Origin: Mycobacterium sp.
Lineage (GTDB): Bacteria > Actinomycetota > Actinomycetes > Mycobacteriales > Mycobacteriaceae
Assembly (NCBI RefSeq): GCF_002863225.1
Contig: NZ_PKEK01000071.1
Span: 17,410-81,409, forward strand
Direction of reading: 5' to 3'
DNA: 64,000 nucleotides
This document shows positions 1 to 8,310 of this stretch, piece by piece. The position numbers and the translations under genes were made by a program. Each line of letters opens with the position of its first letter. Position 1 is the first letter of the stretch. The notes under the pieces are model-generated. The model saw only the letters and a program-made list of their open reading frames with translations, was not told the DNA's origin and ran no database searches.

Positions 1-1
1 A

Positions 2-1237
2 GTGGCGCCCAGGCCGATGCGGGTCGCCATCGCCGAGGCGCAGGGCCTGTTGTGTGCCGAGGAAGTGGTCACCGAGCGCCCGTTGCCGGGTTTCGACCAG
101 GCGGCAATCGACGGCTACGCCGTGCGCAGCGTCGACGTGCTCGGTGTCGCGGGACCGGATTCGATCGACGACGACGGCGAGGAGCCCGGAGCGTCATCTC
201 GTGAAGGTGTGACCCTGCCGGTGATGGGCAACGTGGCGGCGGGCGCGCGGACGCCCAGCAGGTTGCAGCCCGGGCAGGCTGCCCGCGTGCAGACCGGCGC
301 ACCATTGCCGACGTTGGCCGACGCGGTGCTGCCGCTGCGGTGGACCGACGGTGGCCAGTCGCGGGTACGGGTGCTGCGCGGGGTCCGCTCGGGTGCTTAT
401 GTGCGGCGGACCGGTGACGACGTGCAGCCCGGTGATGTCGCGGTGCGGGCCGGGACGATCATCGGCGCCGCGCAGGTCGGGCTGTTGGCCGCGGTGGGCC
501 GGGACCGGGTGCTGGTGCACCCCCGGCCACGGGTGTCGATCCTGGCGGTGGGCGGCGAGCTGGTCGACATCTCCCGCACGCCCGGCAACGGCCAGGTCTA
601 CGACGTCAACTCCTACGCGCTGGCGGCCGCCGCACGGGATGCCGGCGCCGAGGTCAACCGGGTCGGGATCGTCGGCAACGACGCCCGCGAACTCGGGGAA
701 GTCGTTGAGGGACAAGTGAATCGTGCCGAGATCGTGGTGATCGCCGGGGCGGTCGGTGGTGCGGCGGCCGAGGCGGTGCGTTCGGTGCTCTCGCAGCTGG
801 GTGAGATGGAGGTGACCCGCGTCGCGATGCACCCCGGGTCGGTGCAGGGCTTCGGACAGTTGGGCCGCGACGGGGTGCCGACCTTTCTGCTGCCCGCCAA
901 CCCGGTGAGCGCCCTGGTGGTGTTCGAGGTGATGGTCCGGCCGCTGATCCGGTTGTCGCTGGGCAAGCGGCAGCCGATGCGCCGGGTCGTGCAGGCGCGC
1001 ACGCTGTCACCGATCACCTCGGTGGCCGGCCGTAAGGGTTTCCTGCGCGGTCAGCTGATGCGCGACCAGGACACCGGCGACTACCTGGTGCAGGCGTTGG
1101 GTGGCGCCCCGGGCGCCTCGTCGCACCTGCTCGCGACGTTGGCGGAGGCGAACTGTCTGGTCGTGGTGCCTCGTGAGGCTGAGCAGATTCGGACCGGCGA
1201 AGTCGTCGACGTCGCGTTTTTGGCCCAGCGTGGCTGA
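2..1237 (+). CDS. glp: MoeA/gephyrin-like protein Glp (5' end outside window)
   Basis: Gephyrin/MoeA-fold protein; 411 residues are visible and the true start probably lies a little upstream of the window. The N-terminal PGFDQAAIDGYAV block matches the MoeA domain and keeps the Asp of the DGYAV motif. Further on, the usual T-S-G-G-V-S loop reads IAGAVGG, and the usual AMRPGKP loop reads AMHPGSV, so the molybdenum-insertion site looks degraded. The LPANPVSALV block is kept. Known: in Corynebacterium a MoeA paralogue called Glp binds FtsZ and the membrane receptor GlpR at the septum. With glpR two genes downstream, I infer a divisome role rather than cofactor synthesis. H37Rv Rv0994 (moeA1) is the expected orthologue. 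Confidence 0.85.
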   Translation: MAPRPMRVAIAEAQGLLCAEEVVTERPLPGFDQAAIDGYAVRSVDVLGVAGPDSIDDDGEEPGASSREGVTLPVMGNVAAGARTPSRLQPGQAARVQTGAPLPTLADAVLPLRWTDGGQSRVRVLRGVRSGAYVRRTGDDVQPGDVAVRAGTIIGAAQVGLLAAVGRDRVLVHPRPRVSILAVGGELVDISRTPGNGQVYDVNSYALAAAARDAGAEVNRVGIVGNDARELGEVVEGQVNRAEIVVIAGAVGGAAAEAVRSVLSQLGEMEVTRVAMHPGSVQGFGQLGRDGVPTFLLPANPVSALVVFEVMVRPLIRLSLGKRQPMRRVVQARTLSPITSVAGRKGFLRGQLMRDQDTGDYLVQALGGAPGASSHLLATLAEANCLVVVPREAEQIRTGEVVDVAFLAQRG

Positions 1238-1249
1238 GCGACCCGGCCG

Positions 1250-1903
1250 GTGAGCATGTGGGGTCCCAGCGCTCAGCACCCCGGCTGGCCGACTGCGGTG
1301 GGACCGCTGCGGGTGGCGGCTGGTGTGATCCGGCTGCGTCCGGTGCGTTTGCGTGATGCCGCGCAGTGGAGTCGTGCCAGGCTGGCCGACCGGGCCTTTC
1401 TCGAGCCCTACGAGCCCAGCACCGAGGCGGATTGGATTGCACGACACTCGATTTCGGCTTGGCCGGCGGTCTGCTCGAGTTTGCGGGGCGAAGCTCGGCG
1501 GGGTCGCATGCTGCCCTACGTCATCGAGCTGGACGGCCGGTTCTGCGGACAGTTGACCATCGGCAATGTCACCCACGGGGCGCTGCGGTCGGCCTGGATC
1601 GGTTACTGGGTGTGCAGCTCGATGACGGGCCGCGGCGTTGCGACCGGCGCCCTGGCGCTCGGCCTCGACCACTGCTTCGGCCCGGTCCGGCTGCATCGGG
1701 TGGAGGCCACTGTGCGACCGGAGAATGCGGCGAGTCGCGCGGTGCTGGCGAAGGTCGGTTTCCGCGAGGAAGGCCTGCTGAAGCGCTACCTTCAGGTCGA
1801 CGGCGGCTGGCGCGATCACCTGCTGGTGGGGTTGACGATCGAAGAGGTTTACGGGTCGGTGGTCTCGGCTCTGGTGCGCGCGGGTCACGCCGGCTGGGCT
1901 TAG
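1250..1903 (+). CDS. rimJ: GNAT N-acetyltransferase, RimJ/RimL-like
   Basis: A 217-residue acetyltransferase of the RimJ/RimL type, which acetylates N-termini of ribosomal or other proteins using acetyl-CoA. The acceptor-side LRPVRLRDAAQW block starts near residue 28. The acetyl-CoA loop is the MTGRGVATGAL stretch near residue 125, followed by HRVEATVRPENAASRAVLAKVGF, a hallmark of this subfamily. The GTG at 1250 is used; an ATG two codons on is equally possible. It lies 12 bases after glp and is followed by glpR, so the three are probably one unit. Substrate cannot be told from sequence. Mtb Rv0995 is the likely orthologue. Confidence 0.85.
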   Translation: MSMWGPSAQHPGWPTAVGPLRVAAGVIRLRPVRLRDAAQWSRARLADRAFLEPYEPSTEADWIARHSISAWPAVCSSLRGEARRGRMLPYVIELDGRFCGQLTIGNVTHGALRSAWIGYWVCSSMTGRGVATGALALGLDHCFGPVRLHRVEATVRPENAASRAVLAKVGFREEGLLKRYLQVDGGWRDHLLVGLTIEEVYGSVVSALVRAGHAGWA

Positions 1904-2076
1904 CCCGGTCAGGTTGCGCGTCGTTGGGGCGCGCGGGAGGACCGGTCGGTCGTTGTCGCTGGGCTCGGCTGTTTTATCCCGTCAACAACGCGCGGCGTGT
2001 CGTGTTACAAACGTGACTTTTGTGACTAATGATGCATGCCAGAGAGCGTCACACTCGGCGGGGAAAGGAGCGGGTC

Positions 2077-3066
2077 ATGCCAAGCATCCCGCAATCATTG
2101 CTTTGGATCTCACTCGTGGTGCTCTGGCTGTTTGTGCTGGTTCCCATGTTGGTCAGTAAGCGCGACGCCGTGCGGCGCACCAGCGACGTCGCCCTGGCGA
2201 CCCGAGTGCTCAACAACAGCACGGCCGCGCGGCTGATCAAGCGCGGCAAGCCGGCGGCCGGGCATCGCAGCGACCCCGACTGGCGGCCCGAAGAGGACGA
2301 ATACGACGAGGAGCTCGACGATGCCGACGAGGGGGAGCTGGACGACGCTCCGCCGTCGCGCGTGATGGCCACCGTTGCCGCCCCGCTGACCGCCGAGCAG
2401 ACCGGGCCGGATTACCTGGACGTCGATGTGATCGATCCCGACTCGGCCGCGCTCCCAGTCGGCCAGACGAGCGTCGACGACGCCGATGACACCGACACCG
2501 ACGTCAATCTCGCAGTGGAGTTCGACGACCAGGGCGAAGCGTTCGACGACGAAAAGCAGTACGAGTACATCGACGACACGTCGGGGATTTCGGTCGCCGA
2601 GGTATCGCAGGCGGCGGCGTCCTCGGGGTTCGACCGGCGTCACAGGTTCGACGCCGACAAGGCCGCCGCGGTGACGGCCCGCAAGTACGCCGCCCGCAGG
2701 CGGGTGTTGATGGTGATGGCGCTGACGTTGGTCCTGTCGGCGATGACGGCCTTCCTGCTGACCGCCTCGGCGTGGTGGTTCTTTGGTGTGGCGTCCACAG
2801 TGACGGTGATCTACCTGGGCTATCTGCGTAAGCAGACCCGGATCGAGGAGCGGGTGCGACGTCGGCGGATGCAGCGGATGGCGCGCTCGCAACTGGGTGT
2901 CGAGAACACCTACGACCGCGAGTACGACGTGGTGCCGTCCCGGCTGCGGCGTCCCGGCGCGGTGGTCCTGGAGATCGACGACGAAGACCCGATCTTCGAG
3001 CACCTCGACTACGCGCCGTACGCGCGGGAGTACCACTGGGACCTGCCGCGGGCGGTTGGTCAGTAG
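2077..3066 (+). CDS. glpR: Membrane receptor of Glp / SepX-like divisome protein
   Basis: A 329-residue membrane protein. The start at 2077 is chosen because GAAAGGAG lies six to eight bases upstream and the product begins with a membrane segment (about residues 7-23, SLLWISLVVLWLFVLVPML). A long acidic disordered stretch rich in Asp and Glu follows (about 70-185), then two further hydrophobic segments (about 208-250), then a basic region and the conserved tail with DREYDVVPSRLRRPGAVVLE and DDEDPIFEHLDYA. This matches Mtb Rv0996. Homologues are known as GlpR in Corynebacterium, where it anchors Glp to the septum, and SepX in Streptomyces, where it stabilises FtsZ rings. Function here is inferred from homology and gene order. 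Confidence 0.85.
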   Translation: MPSIPQSLLWISLVVLWLFVLVPMLVSKRDAVRRTSDVALATRVLNNSTAARLIKRGKPAAGHRSDPDWRPEEDEYDEELDDADEGELDDAPPSRVMATVAAPLTAEQTGPDYLDVDVIDPDSAALPVGQTSVDDADDTDTDVNLAVEFDDQGEAFDDEKQYEYIDDTSGISVAEVSQAAASSGFDRRHRFDADKAAAVTARKYAARRRVLMVMALTLVLSAMTAFLLTASAWWFFGVASTVTVIYLGYLRKQTRIEERVRRRRMQRMARSQLGVENTYDREYDVVPSRLRRPGAVVLEIDDEDPIFEHLDYAPYAREYHWDLPRAVGQ

Positions 3067-3111
3067 CGTTTCGGCCACCTCGCTCGCGACTGGTAGCCTG
3101 CTTAACGATCA

Positions 3112-3184
3112 GGGGCTATAGCGCAGTTGGTAGCGCGTCTCGTTCGCATCGAGAAGGTCAGGGGTTCGATTCCCCTTAGCTCCA
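3112..3184 (+). tRNA. tRNA-Ala (CGC)
   Basis: A 73-base cloverleaf. Acceptor strand GGGGCTA pairs with TAGCTCC (one G-T wobble). The D arm is GCGC-AGTTGGTA-GCGC. The anticodon stem TCTCG/CGAGA holds loop TTCGCAT, giving anticodon CGC, which reads GCG (Ala). The T arm has GGTTCGATTCC. The discriminator is A and the CCA tail is not encoded. A tRNA is expected at this place after Rv0996 in mycobacteria. A block of species-specific genes begins right after it. Confidence 0.95.
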
Positions 3185-3246
3185 CAGAGTTTGGGCAGTT
3201 CAGGGGCATTTAACGCCCGCTAGCGCACTTCTTCCGTGGTCTCGCG

Positions 3247-3969
3247 TCAGTGTGGGACTTCGTCGAGACCGTTGGCGCTCAAGGTCTCGGTCATCGCCGC
3301 GACCACCTGTTCGGCCGGCCAGTCGTCCGGCGCGGAGATCAAAGTGCCGCCGGCGAGTTCCGATGCCGTCAACCCGTCCGCGACCTGGCTGATCGAGCCG
3401 ACCTCTGCGCTGATCCAGGTGCGGTAACCGACACCGATCTTCCAGTTGCCGCGCCGGGCCGTCCGGTTGACCGCGGAGTCAGTCAGCTTCATGGTCGCGG
3501 GCTGCCACGCCGACACGGTCGCCGCGCAGACGGAATCCCCCAACTCGCCGGTCACGGCGCCGGGAGTCTTCTGGCGTAACTTGATCGAGAGAGTATGCAT
3601 GGGCAACCGGCTCGCGAGAGCGACCGATCCCGCAGCGACCCTGACTTCCACATCCACGCCGGCACCGGGGCCGGACACGATGAAGGAATAACCCTCGCCG
3701 GGTAGCGATTCGCCATCCGGGTCGGCGGCGGTCGGCCGGTCGCGTGCCGGGAAGCGGCGGACGATGTCGGCGAGCTCGTGTGGTCCGCCTTCCCAACGAT
3801 CGCCCTCGTACGTCACCCACGCGCGAATCCCGCATGCCACCCCCAGAGCTTCGAGCAGCGCATCAGTCCGATCGGCGATCCACTCGGGGGTCTCGCTGGT
3901 GGCGACCCAGAAACCGCGAAGAAATGCGTCGTCGGCCCATGCGGGTTGCGCAGTCGTCGTGATGTTCAT
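3247..3969 (-). CDS. Possible Imm52-like immunity protein
   Basis: A 240-residue cytosolic protein with no signal peptide or membrane segment. Its outline resembles the Imm52 family of polymorphic-toxin immunity proteins. It has an aromatic-rich N-terminus (FLRGFWVATSETPEW) and a middle of alternating beta strands. Near residue 175 comes GVGYRTWIS, and near the end GGTLISAPDDWPAEQV. Imm52 partners are usually REase-5 type toxins carried by WXG/ESX-linked proteins, but none is visible within several kilobases, so it would be an orphan. It faces away from tRNA-Ala and follows a lipoprotein gene on the same strand after 53 bases. I rely on remembered family features only, so this is a tentative call. 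Confidence 0.4.
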   Translation of the reverse strand: MNITTTAQPAWADDAFLRGFWVATSETPEWIADRTDALLEALGVACGIRAWVTYEGDRWEGGPHELADIVRRFPARDRPTAADPDGESLPGEGYSFIVSGPGAGVDVEVRVAAGSVALASRLPMHTLSIKLRQKTPGAVTGELGDSVCAATVSAWQPATMKLTDSAVNRTARRGNWKIGVGYRTWISAEVGSISQVADGLTASELAGGTLISAPDDWPAEQVVAAMTETLSANGLDEVPH

Positions 3970-4022
3970 CGGCGGGTGCGGACGCGCTTACAGCCTGAGG
4001 AGCCCCGTTCCGCCGGTTCGGG

Positions 4023-5354
4023 TCAGAACCACGGGCCCGAATAGTTGCCGTTGGGGGCATGCACAAGCGAAAATCCGCTGGCGCAAAGATCGATGCCCTG
4101 TCCGGGTGTATCCAGGTTGCCGCAGGGTGAACTCCGTGCGAGTTCGCTGAGGTCGCTCTTCTTGACCACGCCCACCCAGTCCCGGCCCACCATCTGAACC
4201 GGTCGTACCTGCCACCCTGACGATACTTTCTGCGAATTCGTGATATCGATTACCGGGTTGTCGGATTCGTTTGTTATGTACAGATATTTGCCGGCGAAAA
4301 ATATCTCATGAATGCGTAGGCCGGCAACGTCAGCGCCTTGGCGCAGAAAAAGCTGTTTGTTATCGCTCGCATCCCGAACCTGTATCTTCGTGGCGCTGTC
4401 GTCGCCGGCGACCCAATCTGCGATCACATGACTCCATACGTCCACAGATAACTTTGCGTTGTGCGCCTCGGCGAAATCGATGAACTTGTTGGACGGAAGA
4501 TCGAGATAACGGAAATTCCCGGCATTTTCGACGACAAACCCGTCCGAAAAGGTCACCGGAACCGACGAGCCTGGCTGCAAGCTGGCGAGTTCTGATCCGT
4601 CCTTGAAACTGAGGAGAGAAAATCCTCCGTTTGGTCTCGCGGTGCAGAAGCCGAAGAAGTTGGTCCCGCAGGCCGACAATATGGGTGAGGCAAACTTCGA
4701 TTGCAAGGTCTCTTGGTCGAAGCCGGCGATTTCACTGTTCGACTGCAGGACGAATCCGTACGCAGTCGGAATTATCGAAAAAGAGGAATTGCTCTCCGGC
4801 AGGCGGGCGATGCGGGGCGCCGCAGACCCAAAAGGCTCAAACGAAAATATCGATGAGGATTTCGATTCTGGGTTGAGGCCGTTGGAAGGAGTCAGCGTCC
4901 GGACAACGTAGTAGACGCGCAGATGGTCTTGATCTCCGCCGACGGTACATCCGTAGCCGGTGAGCTGTTGCCCCGGTGGAATCTTGGGGACGGGGATCGG
5001 GCTGATCTGTCCCGTCTTGGGATCGAACACCTCGCCCGTGGTGTCGAATTTGTCGGTGTTGCGGACGATGCCATTGCACTGAGTGAAGACGGTGCCGGGC
5101 CCCACGGTGCGCGCCCCTCGCGGTAGGCGCACGGTCTGAGGTATCGCCGCGGCGGTGGGGTTCTGCGGTGCGGCGGACGTCGCTGCTGCGGTGCCGCTGC
5201 CAGAAGGCGACTGGTGGGCCTGTTTGGGCGACGAACATCCGGGAGTAGCGCTTAATGCAGTAGCGGCGATAAGCGCGACAACGGTTCTGGTTCGTAAACC
5301 GCGGCGGGTTCCGGCCAAGTGCTGGCTCCTTCTCAATTCACGTAATGCCGTCAA
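4023..5354 (-). CDS. Hypothetical secreted lipoprotein-like protein
   Basis: 443 residues. The N-terminus has an Arg-rich n-region, a hydrophobic stretch (TVVALIAATALSA) and Cys near residue 41 in TPGC, a weak lipobox. A Ser/Thr/Ala/Pro linker follows, as in mycobacterial surface lipoproteins. The rest is beta-rich with several short repeats of the type FxxGxYLYI and DGFVVENAGNFRY, suggesting a propeller or similar fold. Four Cys occur in spaced pairs (for example SACGTNFFGFC, SSPCGNLD and LCASG). No family is recognised. The region 4.2-4.9 kb is visibly richer in A and T than its surroundings (AAAAATATC, GAATTATCG), a sign of transfer. The start is uncertain; a shorter N-terminus is possible. 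Confidence 0.6.
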   Translation of the reverse strand: MTALRELRRSQHLAGTRRGLRTRTVVALIAATALSATPGCSSPKQAHQSPSGSGTAAATSAAPQNPTAAAIPQTVRLPRGARTVGPGTVFTQCNGIVRNTDKFDTTGEVFDPKTGQISPIPVPKIPPGQQLTGYGCTVGGDQDHLRVYYVVRTLTPSNGLNPESKSSSIFSFEPFGSAAPRIARLPESNSSFSIIPTAYGFVLQSNSEIAGFDQETLQSKFASPILSACGTNFFGFCTARPNGGFSLLSFKDGSELASLQPGSSVPVTFSDGFVVENAGNFRYLDLPSNKFIDFAEAHNAKLSVDVWSHVIADWVAGDDSATKIQVRDASDNKQLFLRQGADVAGLRIHEIFFAGKYLYITNESDNPVIDITNSQKVSSGWQVRPVQMVGRDWVGVVKKSDLSELARSSPCGNLDTPGQGIDLCASGFSLVHAPNGNYSGPWF

Positions 5355-5859
5355 AGCCCGGTACAGCGGAACGCTCCGTCCGATCTGCGGTCTACTCCTG
5401 CCGCTGAACCGCCGAGATCATATCTAGCACCTTTGCTGGCCGACACGGGTTTCGGCCCAAGCCGCGAAGCCGAGCCGAGTCGAGTCGGCCAAGGCAAGGG
5501 GACGGCAGGCAGGCGGTTATCCGGGTTGCAGGCGGGCTCGTCACGCGGCCAAGACTGGCGAGGTTGCTGTAACACCCATCCGCGACGAGCCCCAACGACT
5601 CCTGCGCTTGCGCGAGGCCCGAGCTACGAATGTTCCGGCAACGACGTTGGTTTGGCGTCGATTTCGTCGAAGTTGCCGGCGAAGACAAGCGTGGCCCATT
5701 CGTTCACGCGACTGATGGGCGCCATGGTCAGGGCTAGCGACGGGAATCAGGTTCCGCATCCGGATAAACCTGAATGCGTGCGGCCACAACCGAATCCGGC
5801 ATTCGTGCAGCGTCAAGCTCCGGGGGTCGGGCTGCTCCACCTACGGCAACGAGCGGCCG
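5355..5859. other. 505-bp stretch without a convincing gene
   Basis: Open frames occur on both strands but none has a recognisable domain, a good ribosome site or mycobacterial codon pattern. A 33-codon frame on the minus strand around 5627-5728, ending KPTSLPEHS, has plausible codon use and may be a remnant or a small gene; it cannot be called. The promoter of the leftward lipoprotein gene should lie near its right side of 5354. Confidence 0.4.
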
Positions 5860-6156
5860 TCAGTGAATGTCGTCGGCGGCATCCGGCATGCGGCATTCAG
5901 GCCGCGTCGACAGCATCAATTTCGTGTCCACCGGGCACTGCTCGTGATTTGTTTGCGCGCCGTCGTCGCATCTGTAGAAAGCGTTTGGATCCTCGGGGTC
6001 CGCCAGGAACTGCGTCCCGCTGTTCACCGGGCAGGTGAAGATCGCGGGTAGCGGCGGAATCGCAAGCGCGACTGGGGATCTCGCGATGCCCAGCCATCCA
6101 GCCCCCGTGACGAGGGCCGCGCCGATGAGGGCAACTGCCTTGGCGTCGCAAACCAT
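5860..6156 (-). CDS. Small secreted peritrophin-A (CBM14)-like protein
   Basis: 98 residues from the ATG at 6156 (MVCDAK). A longer frame to 6237 exists, but the signal peptide sits directly after 6156: hydrophobic VALIGAALVTGAGWLGIA, then SPVALA as the likely cleavage site. The mature part is one compact module with six Cys spaced CP(x)NSGTQF, FYRCDDG, QCPVDTKL, ECRMP. This is the pattern of peritrophin-A/chitin-binding type 2 modules, with the aromatic FY before the third Cys. Such modules bind chitin or related glycans and are commonest in animals. A bacterial secreted copy would act outside the cell. It sits between a TetR gene and a gene-poor stretch. Confidence 0.55.
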   Translation of the reverse strand: MVCDAKAVALIGAALVTGAGWLGIARSPVALAIPPLPAIFTCPVNSGTQFLADPEDPNAFYRCDDGAQTNHEQCPVDTKLMLSTRPECRMPDAADDIH

Positions 6157-6270
6157 AACCGTCCCCTGTCCGTCCGGATAGTTGTTCGCAGAGCGTACCT
6201 GCGCGCGGCTCTGCGCGCTCTCTAAAAGCAGCCTCAATTTCTCGCGGTCGTCGCAGCGAGCTCTCCACCG

Positions 6271-6825
6271 TCACGACGCCGGACTCGCGTAGGGCGGCCC
6301 GAGGAATCGGCGCACCATCTCCTCTTCGGCTGCGGCGTCTGCCAAGGGCCATTGCCAGAGGGCGAGGAACACCCGGATAAGCCATTGGGCGGCAAGAGGA
6401 TCGGGTGTCGTCAGTCCGACCATCTCGGTGGCGAAGCGGGTGACGACGGGCGAAGCGGTGAGCCAACTGTCGCCGGGCAGTGCGTGCAGCTGAGGTAGCT
6501 GCGCGAGCGGGTCGGCTCGCAGGTTCTTCAAGGCGACCGTCGTCGCAGTGACGATCCGTTCTGAGCCGACCAAGCCCGCGATGGCTTCGCGGACCGATTG
6601 AAGAATACGTTCGGCGTGCATACCCGTCACGGCATCCCGAATCGCCGTCTTGCCCCCGGCATGGCGGTAGATCGTCGCCGGTGAACAGTGAACGGCGTTT
6701 GCCAACTCGTCGATGCTGAATTCGTCGTAGCCCCGACGGGAGATCAAATCGGCCGCTGCGACGAGGATCCGTTCGGCAGCCTCACTGTGGCGATTGCGCC
6801 CAACCAGCCAGTCCGCTTGCGTCAT
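6271..6825 (-). CDS. TetR-family regulator
   Basis: 184 residues. The N-terminal helix-turn-helix is clear (about 17-62): AAERILVAAADLISRRGYDEFSIDELANAVHCSPATIYRHAGGKTAI. The C-terminal ligand domain is Ala/Leu-rich and unassigned. It is divergent from the CYP144-like gene at 7019, with about 190 bases between them. An imperfect operator-like inverted repeat lies there, so it probably controls itself and the P450. The ligand is unknown. Confidence 0.85.
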   Translation of the reverse strand: MTQADWLVGRNRHSEAAERILVAAADLISRRGYDEFSIDELANAVHCSPATIYRHAGGKTAIRDAVTGMHAERILQSVREAIAGLVGSERIVTATTVALKNLRADPLAQLPQLHALPGDSWLTASPVVTRFATEMVGLTTPDPLAAQWLIRVFLALWQWPLADAAAEEEMVRRFLGPPYASPAS

Positions 6826-6873
6826 CGGTCAGCCGATCCCGTGCTGCGAGCCCATTTTGGATTTTTATCACAG

Positions 6874-6899
6874 TGAGAATTCTGGCGGCTGTTTTCTCA
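6874..6899. promoter_or_regulatory. Candidate TetR operator
   Basis: Inverted repeat TGAGAA / TTCTCA with a 14-base spacer, in an AT-rich patch between the divergent TetR gene (start 6825) and the P450 gene (start 7019). Position and symmetry are right for a TetR site, but the arms are short and chance cannot be excluded. Confidence 0.3.
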
Positions 6900-7018
6900 G
6901 CGAATGGCCTGGCGAGCCGACCGTACTGAGAAGACGGGAGGCTTGATCAGGTCGAGCAGGTTTTCACCTTCACCGTGAACCGTTGACGCCGGTGCCGGCC
7001 GCGTTCAGCCTGAGGGGC

Positions 7019-8233
7019 ATGACTGTGCTGGCCGATGCCACCGACTTCTTCGGCGCCGACGCCTTACAGAACCCGTATCCGCTCTACGACCGGATGCGCG
7101 ACCGAGCGCCGGTGCATCGCATCGGAGATTCCGAGTTCTGGGCGGTGTGCGGTTGGGACGCCGCCGTCGAGGCCGTCAGTCGTGTCGAGGACTTTTCGTC
7201 CAACCTCACCGCGACCATGGTGTTTCACGACGACGGGACTGTGTCCCCGTTCGACATGGGGCCGCCGGGTGGCCCGCAGAACGCGCTGGCCACCGCCGAC
7301 GACCCGGTGCACGGCGCACACCGAAAGTTGTTGCTGCCGCACTTGTCTGCCAGGCGAATACGTGTCATCGAAGAGTTCGCCGAGGCAACCGCGGTCACGC
7401 TGTGGTCGCAAGGATTGGTCGACGGTCGGATCGAGTGGATGAGCGCCGTGGCGAATCGGCTTCCGATGATGGTTGTCGCCCGTCTGCTCGGGCTACCGGA
7501 GCAGGACGTCGACATGCTGATCCGGCTGGGCTATGCCACTACGACCCTGCTCGACGGTGTCGTCAGTCCGGCCCAGCTCAACGCCGCCGGCATGGCCGCG
7601 ATGGAGCTGTCCGAGTACGTCATGCGCCATTTCGCGATGGCGGGTGAGCACCCCGCGCCCGGACTGATGGGCGACCTTGCTGCCCGCTACGCGTCCGGCG
7701 AAGTAGAGCAGATGCCGGCTTTGACGATCATGCTGACATTGTTCAGCGCGGCAGGAGAGTCGACCGCATCGCTTCTGGGCAGCGCCGCGTGGATTCTGGT
7801 CAGCCACAGCCACATTCAAGAACAGGTCCGCGCCAACCCCGAACTGCTGGGCGCCTTCATCGAAGAGACGCTGCGCTACGAGTCACCGTTCCGCGGCCAC
7901 TACCGCCACGTAGTCAGAGACACCACGCTGGCCGGTGTCGACGTGCCGGCCAATTCACACCTGTTACTGATGTGGGGAGCCGCCAACCGTGATCCGCGGC
8001 AGTTCGACGCACCGAACGAATTCCGGCTCGACCGCAGCGGTGCCAAGGGACACATCACATTTGGCAAGGGCGCCCACTTCTGCGTCGGAGCCGCACTGGC
8101 ACGGCTGGAGGCCCAGATCGTCCTGCGAATGCTGCTGGAGCAGACGGAGTGGATACGCGCCGACGATATCGGCCGCTGGCTCCCCAGCATCCTCGTCCGC
8201 CGGCTCGACCACCTGAGATTGGCAGTCACCTAA
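7019..8233 (+). CDS. cyp144: Cytochrome P450, CYP144 family
   Basis: 404 residues from the ATG at 7019; an upstream GTG-type extension to 6983 has no similarity support. The heme loop is FGKGAHFCVGAALARLE with the thiolate Cys, the ExxR motif is EETLRYE, and the I-helix has AAGESTASL. The sequence closely tracks what I recall of Mtb CYP144A1 (Rv1777): NPYPLYDRMR, SSNLTATM, EWMSAVANRLPMMVVA, RYESPFRGHYRHV. The start used here lines up with the short form of the Mtb enzyme, which lacks 30 residues. The enzyme binds azoles; its natural substrate is not known. It needs ferredoxin and reductase partners, none of which is adjacent. A crotonase gene follows 77 bases downstream. Confidence 0.85.
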   Translation: MTVLADATDFFGADALQNPYPLYDRMRDRAPVHRIGDSEFWAVCGWDAAVEAVSRVEDFSSNLTATMVFHDDGTVSPFDMGPPGGPQNALATADDPVHGAHRKLLLPHLSARRIRVIEEFAEATAVTLWSQGLVDGRIEWMSAVANRLPMMVVARLLGLPEQDVDMLIRLGYATTTLLDGVVSPAQLNAAGMAAMELSEYVMRHFAMAGEHPAPGLMGDLAARYASGEVEQMPALTIMLTLFSAAGESTASLLGSAAWILVSHSHIQEQVRANPELLGAFIEETLRYESPFRGHYRHVVRDTTLAGVDVPANSHLLLMWGAANRDPRQFDAPNEFRLDRSGAKGHITFGKGAHFCVGAALARLEAQIVLRMLLEQTEWIRADDIGRWLPSILVRRLDHLRLAVT

Positions 8234-8310
8234 CGGAGGCAGCGGAGCAACAATTCCCGGCCGCTCCGGTACCTCATCCACCCGCGAAGCCGTCGCGGTA
8301 AGTTCCACGA

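Noticed and set aside
3112..3184. tRNA-Ala as a phage or island attachment site with a second copy of its 3' end
   Set aside because: I found no repeat of the T-arm/acceptor end before the conserved genes resume, and no integrase gene.
5433..6038. 201-residue rightward gene in the gene-poor stretch
   Set aside because: No domain, poor codon use and antisense to the secreted peritrophin-like gene.
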